A stretch of 64,000 bases of DNA, taken from NCBI GenBank assembly GCA_013347225.1, contig CP054595.1:744001-808000 (forward strand), read 5' to 3'. Both the position numbers and the translations under genes were made by a program. The notes beneath the pieces were generated by a model. That model saw nothing but the letters and a program-made list of their open reading frames with translations, did no database searches and was not told the origin of the DNA. This document shows positions 59,726-64,000 of the stretch, piece after piece (position 1 is the stretch's first letter; each line of letters starts with the position of its first letter). Source of the DNA: Candidatus Accumulibacter similis. GTDB lineage: Bacteria; Pseudomonadota; Gammaproteobacteria; Burkholderiales; Rhodocyclaceae.

Positions 59726-60364
59726 TCAGTGACGCCAGGCGTGACTGACGATCTCGCGAATGACGTGCAGACGGCGGTGGAAGAAGTGGTCCGCACCGGG
59801 AACGACGACCACCGGCAGTTCAAGCGGCTTGGCCCATTCGATGACGTTGGCCAGCGGGACGGTCGCATCCTCGGAGCCATGGATGACGATGGTGTCTGCC
59901 GGCACGGCCTTGGTGTGGTAGCGACGGGCCCCTTCGACGAAGCCGGAAGCAGTGCCGACGAGCACCAGTCGCTGGGCGGGATGGCCCGCCTCGAGCAAGG
60001 CCTCGGCGACGCGCGTCTGCACGTAGGCGCCGAAGGAAAAGCCTGCCAGCGCGACCGGCAGGTTGCCATAGCGGCACTTGGCTTCCGCCAGTACGGCGAG
60101 CAGATCTTCAGTCTCGCCGCGACCCTCGTCATGCTTGCCTTCGCTAAGGCCGACACCACGGAAGTTCGGCCGCAGAGCAACGTAGTCGAGATGGTTGAAG
60201 GTGCGTGCCAGTGTCTGCACCACCTTGTTGGTGTTGCCACCGCCGAAAAGCGGATGCGGGTGGGCAATGAGCGCAATGCCGCGCGGTGCGCCGGGGTTTT
60301 CGACCGTGATGTCGATCTTGCCGAGGGGGCCATCGATCAGCAGATGTTCAGCGGCTATTCTCAT
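59726..60364 (-). CDS. alpha/beta hydrolase (COG2945-type)
   Basis: The 212-residue protein has a compact hydrolase fold: oxyanion region A-H-P-H-P-L-F-G-G, R-P-N-F-R-G-V-G and the nucleophile elbow G-F-S-F-G. D in H-G-S-E-D and H in P-G-A-D-H-F-F-H complete a Ser-Asp-His triad. No signal peptide is present, so it is cytosolic. The substrate is unknown. Confidence 0.88.
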   Translation of the reverse strand: MRIAAEHLLIDGPLGKIDITVENPGAPRGIALIAHPHPLFGGGNTNKVVQTLARTFNHLDYVALRPNFRGVGLSEGKHDEGRGETEDLLAVLAEAKCRYGNLPVALAGFSFGAYVQTRVAEALLEAGHPAQRLVLVGTASGFVEGARRYHTKAVPADTIVIHGSEDATVPLANVIEWAKPLELPVVVVPGADHFFHRRLHVIREIVSHAWRH

Positions 60365-60469
60365 TCCTCAGCTACCTTTCTCTGTAGGTGTCGCTTCCAC
60401 ACGCGGTATCGGCGGTACAGCGGGCGCGCGGCGTCCCGCCGCCATCGCTCGGCCGCCCGTCGACCTGTG

Positions 60470-61657
60470 TCATGGTTCGCGAAACGGATCTGTGGCTGCC
60501 GATCGCGACGTCCCGGCGAACTGCCAGACGACCTCGTCGTCGACAGCGTAGAGGGCGCACGAGCGGCGCGCAGCACGCTCGCAGTTGTCGAGCGCCGCTG
60601 CCAGCGCGTCCGGGCCACCCTGTGCCCACCCGACGTTGCCGGTGGTTGCGATGGCGAAGGCACGCGGGAATGGCAATCCGAGAAACCGTCGGTAGAGTTC
60701 ACTGCGGTGGTCGTCCACATACGGCAATGCCTCGCTGTCGTCGAGCTTGGTGTAGCTGCTTCGCTGCGGCCTCGGTGTCGACCCGGGGCTGAAGCGAAGC
60801 TCGGTTGGCAGTCCGATTTCGCGCAGGAAGCGTTCGCTTTCCGGCCACCAGATCGGTATGCCTTGCGGGCTGGTGAATATCACTTGTGCGTCGCCAGCGG
60901 CGAGGGACACATGGGTGACCAACGCGGCCTGACCACCCGCGTCACGGTAGGCGCGCAACATGCGCTGTGGCAACTCGCGTCCCCAGTAGCTGTCGTCGTC
61001 TGCGTAGAACCACAGTGACGGCACCGTGCTGCGCGTGCCAAAGGCGGCGAAAGCTTCGACCAGAGACTCTTCCCAAGCACACCCGGCACCGTTCTGGGGC
61101 GCTCCTCCAGCAAGATTCAGGACGCCACGCAGGCCCGGAAAGCCGGTTGCAGCCGCGGCCATTGCCGTCATTCCGCCTTCCGACTCGCCGACGAGCAATA
61201 TGCGGTCGGGATCGACGTCTGGTCGTCGGCGCATCTCGCGCAGAAAGGCGATGATCGTTTCAGCCTGCAACCGTGCGTTGCTTTCGATCTTGCAGCGGGG
61301 GACGACGTAGCTGCCGCCAGACTTGGAGAAGCCCGGCCGCATCGGTATCGCCACGAGATAGCCACGCTGCAGGAATTCGCGACTGGCGACGAGATAACGG
61401 GCGCGCGGGTCAAAGCGCGGGTCGCCGGACAGCCGGCCATGGTTGATGACCACCAGTGGAAAAGGACCCGGGCCTGGGGGTACGAACAAGGTTGTTTCGA
61501 GTTCGACGCTTGACGAGCCAGTGCCTATGGCCAGCATGCGTACCTCTTCGTTGAGCCGCGCCGGCAGCTGGGGCATCTCCTCGGCGGCCGCCGGAACGCC
61601 GGTAGAAAACAGGTGCGTCAGCACGGCGAGGAGCAGGCGAGGCAGCGGACTTCTCAT
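60470..61657 (-). CDS. secreted alpha/beta hydrolase (dienelactone-hydrolase-like)
   Basis: The 395-residue protein has a signal peptide (L-L-L-A-V-L-T-H-L-F-S-T-G-V-P-A-A-A). Its hydrolase core has V-V-I-N-H-G, the nucleophile elbow G-E-S-E-G-G and a later W-F-Y-A-D-D-D-S-Y acidic region. The C-terminal 120 residues (P-Y-V-D-D-H-R-S-E-L-Y-R) extend beyond the core. A periplasmic esterase or peptidase-like activity is plausible; the substrate is unknown. It is upstream of and on the same strand as the other hydrolase, but about 100 bases apart. Confidence 0.82.
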   Translation of the reverse strand: MRSPLPRLLLAVLTHLFSTGVPAAAEEMPQLPARLNEEVRMLAIGTGSSSVELETTLFVPPGPGPFPLVVINHGRLSGDPRFDPRARYLVASREFLQRGYLVAIPMRPGFSKSGGSYVVPRCKIESNARLQAETIIAFLREMRRRPDVDPDRILLVGESEGGMTAMAAAATGFPGLRGVLNLAGGAPQNGAGCAWEESLVEAFAAFGTRSTVPSLWFYADDDSYWGRELPQRMLRAYRDAGGQAALVTHVSLAAGDAQVIFTSPQGIPIWWPESERFLREIGLPTELRFSPGSTPRPQRSSYTKLDDSEALPYVDDHRSELYRRFLGLPFPRAFAIATTGNVGWAQGGPDALAAALDNCERAARRSCALYAVDDEVVWQFAGTSRSAATDPFREP

Positions 61658-61852
61658 CGTCTCTCCGGGAGGATGGTTGGGGTGGTCTCGGCTGGGCGCG
61701 AACCGCCCTCGCTGTTGGAGCTCAGGGCCACAGTAGTCAATCGCCGATCGTCCTGCGCGGCGTTGGCAGCGCGCTTGCTAACCCACATCCGACCCTGTTG
61801 GCGGATGACGCTGCCGATGTCGGTCAGCGGCGGGCCAACGGACCCCGGACAT

Positions 61853-62161
61853 TCAGATGCGCAAGCGGTCGACCACCCGTCCGTGCAGCAGGTGCTCCTG
61901 AATGATTTCCTCGATGTCTTCGTTGTCAACATAGCTGTACCACACCCCCTCCGGGTAGACCACCAGGACCGGGCCGTGGTCGCAGCGGTCGAGGCAGCCA
62001 GCCTTGTTGATGCGCACCTTGCCCGCGCCCTTGAGACGCAGTTCGCCGATTCGGTCCTTGGCGTAGGTCTGTGCCGCTGCCGCCCCGGAATTGTTGCAGC
62101 AGGTCTCCCCCTCGCCTCGCTGATTGCAGCAAAAAAAGACGTGATGCCTGAAATAGCTCAT
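61853..62161 (-). CDS. thioredoxin-fold [2Fe-2S] ferredoxin
   Basis: The 102-residue protein begins S-Y-F-R-H-H-V-F-F-C-C-N-Q-R and has the cysteine pattern of thioredoxin-like ferredoxins: C-C-N-N-S-G and K-A-G-C-L-D-R-C-D-H-G-P-V-L-V-V-Y-P-E. These carry a [2Fe-2S] cluster for electron transfer. The same minus-strand frame is open for almost 500 codons upstream, but that part is antisense to an IS66 remnant; homology and size set the start at 62161. Confidence 0.92.
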   Translation of the reverse strand: MSYFRHHVFFCCNQRGEGETCCNNSGAAAAQTYAKDRIGELRLKGAGKVRINKAGCLDRCDHGPVLVVYPEGVWYSYVDNEDIEEIIQEHLLHGRVVDRLRI

Positions 62162-62455
62162 GAAGGCGGTTCCTCCGGTTGGATTGCTGGCAAGTTTGCT
62201 GGATCTTAACCCAGTCGCACCGAAATTCAGACTTCCTGATCTCGCAGGAAAGGCGGATGGCCCTGTTCCGCCTGTTGCGCTGGGGCGAAGGGGAGCAGGT
62301 GGACTGCCAGAACTGGACATGGCGCACCGGCACCATCTCCGCCCGACCCGCAGGATCCGGCTCTGTGCGGGCTGGCAGGATGATTTCTCGGTCACCTCCG
62401 GAACGATCTGCGCCTTCCATGAACTGCCCCCACGGCTGTGCCTCGCGGCGGCGAT
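62162..62455. other. intergenic region before IS66 remnant 2
   Basis: About 290 bases between the ferredoxin start and the first residues recognisable as IS66 transposase. It probably contains the ferredoxin promoter. A + strand frame starting near 62256 (M-A-L-F-R-L-L-R-W-G-E-G) runs through it but matches nothing I recognise. Confidence 0.4.
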
Positions 62456-63430
62456 CCTGTTCACCAACGCCTCAGCGATGCGGGTTTCACCGTCAGCCGG
62501 CCGTGGCTGACGCAGATCGCCCAGCAAGGGTCGGCCCTGCTCGAGGCGATCCACGAGGCGCAGTTGGCGTCGATTCGCGAGTCCAGGGTCAAGGCGATGG
62601 ATGAAACGCCGATCAAGGCCGGACACGGCGGGCCCGGGAAGCTGAAGCGAGGCTATTTCTGGCCCGTCCATGGAGAACGCGACGAGATCTGTTTCCCCTT
62701 CTTCGAGAGCCGCGAGATCAAGCACGTCGAGGCAGCGCTGGGGCTGACGCCTGCCGAGCGAGCGGTGCTGCTGTCGGATGGCTACCACGCCTATGCCCAC
62801 TATGCGGCGAAGACCGGGATCACGCATGCCCAGTGCTGGACGCACACCCGTCGTGGCTTCTTCGAGGCGCAGGCCGCCGAACCGGAAGCCGGAGCCGAGG
62901 CGCTGGCGCTGATCGGCGAGTTGTATCAGGTCGAGGAAGACATCCGCCAGGCCGGGCTGAGTGGCGAGCGCAAGAAGGATCATCGGCTGGCGCATGCCAG
63001 GCCGGTCGTCGAGCGCTTCTTCGCCTGGATCGATGAACGGTTCGCGGCGCAGGGTCTGCTGCCGAGCAATCCGCTGACCAAGGCGCTGGCCTATGCCCGC
63101 GACCGCCGCTTTGGACTGGAAGTGTTTCTCACCGACCCGGACGTGCCGATCGATACGAATCATCTCGAGCGGGCCCTGCGCGTGATTCCGATGGGTCGCC
63201 GCAACTGGATGTTCTGCTGGACCGAACTCGGTGCCCGCCACGTCGGCATCCTGCAGAGCCTGATCGTCACCTGCCGGCTGCACGACATCAACCCGTATGA
63301 CTACCTGGTCGATGTCCTGCAGCGCGTCGGACAGCACCCGGCCGACCGGGTCCACGAGCTCACGCCCCGCTGCTGGAAAGATCTCTTCGCCGCCAACCCG
63401 CTGCGCTCTCCCTTGCACCGGCAGGCTCCA
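62456..63430 (+). pseudogene. IS66 transposase, N-terminally truncated (remnant 2)
   Basis: About 320 codons are in one frame, matching the DDE and C-terminal part of IS66 TnpC. H-Q-R-L-S-D-A-G-F-T is the first recognisable block. Catalytic D lies in M-D-E-T-P-I-K-A-G, the second D in L-S-D-G-Y-H-A-Y, and E in T-N-H-L-E-R-A. All three catalytic residues survive, but the zinc-finger and HTH N-terminus is absent and no start codon precedes the homology. The end is near A-N-P-L-R-S-P-L-H-R, after which the frame runs on into antisense of another broken gene. It is a different IS66 subtype from remnant 1. Confidence 0.85.
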
Positions 63431-63820
63431 TGGGCGGGGCGAATGCCGCAGGGTTACGGCCAGGGTGCCGCTACGCGGCAGGCGACGCAGCACGTCAATG
63501 GCGTTCTTCCGCATCTGCTCGATCATGACGGTGGTCGCTTCCAGTCCCCGGCGGGCCGTCAGCGCCCCGCCTTGGGCCTCACGGAAGATGTCGAGAACCA
63601 TGCGCTGGCATTCACGCGGCCGGCAGAAGCGGTTTCGCACCCTATGGCCCTTCGCCCGGATCGTCCGCAGGTCGAATTCCGGGGAAAACAGCTAGAGGGT
63701 CGCGTCGAGGTGGGCCAGATCGTCCGCCACACGTCCCATCTCCTTCCGGTGATGCTCGATCAGCTCCGCCAGCTCCGCGCGTTTGGTGATCAGGGCCACA
63801 ACGACGTGGTTCTCTGCCAT
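63430..63820 (-). pseudogene. broken hypothetical gene with in-frame stop
   Basis: The frame starts M-A-E-N-H-V-V-V-A-L-I-T-K-R-A-E-L with a family-like coiled start and L-D-A-T-L. It is stopped by TAG at codon 43 (63692-63694) and then continues in the same frame as L-F-S-P-E-F-D-L-R-T-I-R-A-K ... R-N-R-F-C-R-P-R-E-C-Q-R-M-V-L-D. This resembles a widespread small coiled-coil hypothetical protein. Its 3' end is lost at the IS66 remnant near 63430. The stop plus truncation indicate a pseudogene. Confidence 0.6.
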
Positions 63821-63835
63821 GAGAAATGCTCCCGT

Positions 63836-64000
63836 TCAGTGAAAACGAAAGCATTCTCGTGGAGCAGGCGGTCGGGTGCCGGGGGTGGTTGCTCCATAAT
63901 GCCGCAGTTGACCACGCTGGCGCCCGACATAGTGCCCGGCATCCTGGATGGCCGCTTGCCGCACCACCTCATCGTGCATGAGCTGGCGATCAGTCCGCCG
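63836..64000 (-). CDS. possible 3' end of an unknown gene, cut by window edge
   Basis: The minus-strand frame is open from the last base of the window to a TGA at 63836, giving 54 codons that include M-H-D-E-V-V-R-Q-A-A-I-Q-D-A-G-H. It ends 15 bases before the broken hypothetical gene. I do not recognise it, and it may be chance. Confidence 0.2.
   Translation of the reverse strand, partial: RRTDRQLMHDEVVRQAAIQDAGHYVGRQRGQLRHYGATTPGTRPPAPRECFRFH

Overview
The window is a GC-rich chromosomal segment of a Gram-negative bacterium. It carries lipid A and LPS-core genes (lpxL, waaG, waaP, msbA), outer-membrane proteins, a PilS/PilR pair, a C5 (glutamyl-tRNA) haem pathway and a GTP-dependent PEP carboxykinase. 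From the gene families and the local order dusB-fis-purH-purD, rplU-rpmA-obg-proB, PP0621-pilS-pilR-ampD and argH/algZ-algR, I infer a betaproteobacterium of the Rhodocyclales / Candidatus Accumulibacter type. The identity is inferred from gene content; no marker gene such as 16S rRNA lies in the window.

Layout. 0-3.4 kb: a truncated DUF4178 membrane protein, a tiny downstream protein and an HD-GYP c-di-GMP phosphodiesterase. 3.4-4.7 kb: metK with a long leader, divergent from lpxL through overlapping promoters. 4.7-14.8 kb: envelope genes, with lpxL, waaG, waaP and two more LPS-kinase-fold proteins in a tight array, then msbA; crcB with a DUF190 partner; another InaA-type kinase and a methyltransferase on the other strand. 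14.9-19.1 kb: proB-obgE and rpmA-rplU facing away from the polyprenyl synthase ispB, which is followed by tRNA-Pro(CGG). 19.3-24.3 kb: a PP0621-type zinc protein, pilS, pilR, ampD and an aminotransferase. 24.3-28.9 kb: divergent pckG and maeB, linking C4 acids to PEP and pyruvate. 29-30.4 kb: a PBP7-type peptidase. 30.6-34.6 kb: sulfate importer sbp-cysT-cysW-cysA. 34.7-39.2 kb: an overlapping trio of small periplasmic protein, porin-like protein and PAS-GGDEF-EAL protein. 39.2-40.5 kb: a complete ISAs1-family insertion sequence with 18-bp inverted ends and a 10-bp target duplication. 40.6-45 kb: hemA, prfA, prmC, grxD and a lipoprotein. 45-49.7 kb: argH with a cNMP-domain Ser/Thr kinase, divergent from an AlgZ/AlgR-type pair. 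49.7-53 kb: a dihaem cytochrome c, a TPMT-like methyltransferase, hemC and hemD. 53-58.3 kb: dusB-fis-purH-purD-hemF reading leftward. 58.5-64 kb: a degraded accessory zone with two unrelated IS66 remnants, a broken hypothetical gene and gene-poor DNA around two alpha/beta hydrolases and a thioredoxin-fold ferredoxin.

Most of the window is ordinary housekeeping DNA. The items most worth a second look are the periplasmic protein / porin / c-di-GMP trio, the run of LPS kinases (one with two kinase domains), the kinase-cNMP fusion behind argH, the metK leader with face-to-face promoters, and the IS that split a hairpin downstream of the GGDEF-EAL gene.
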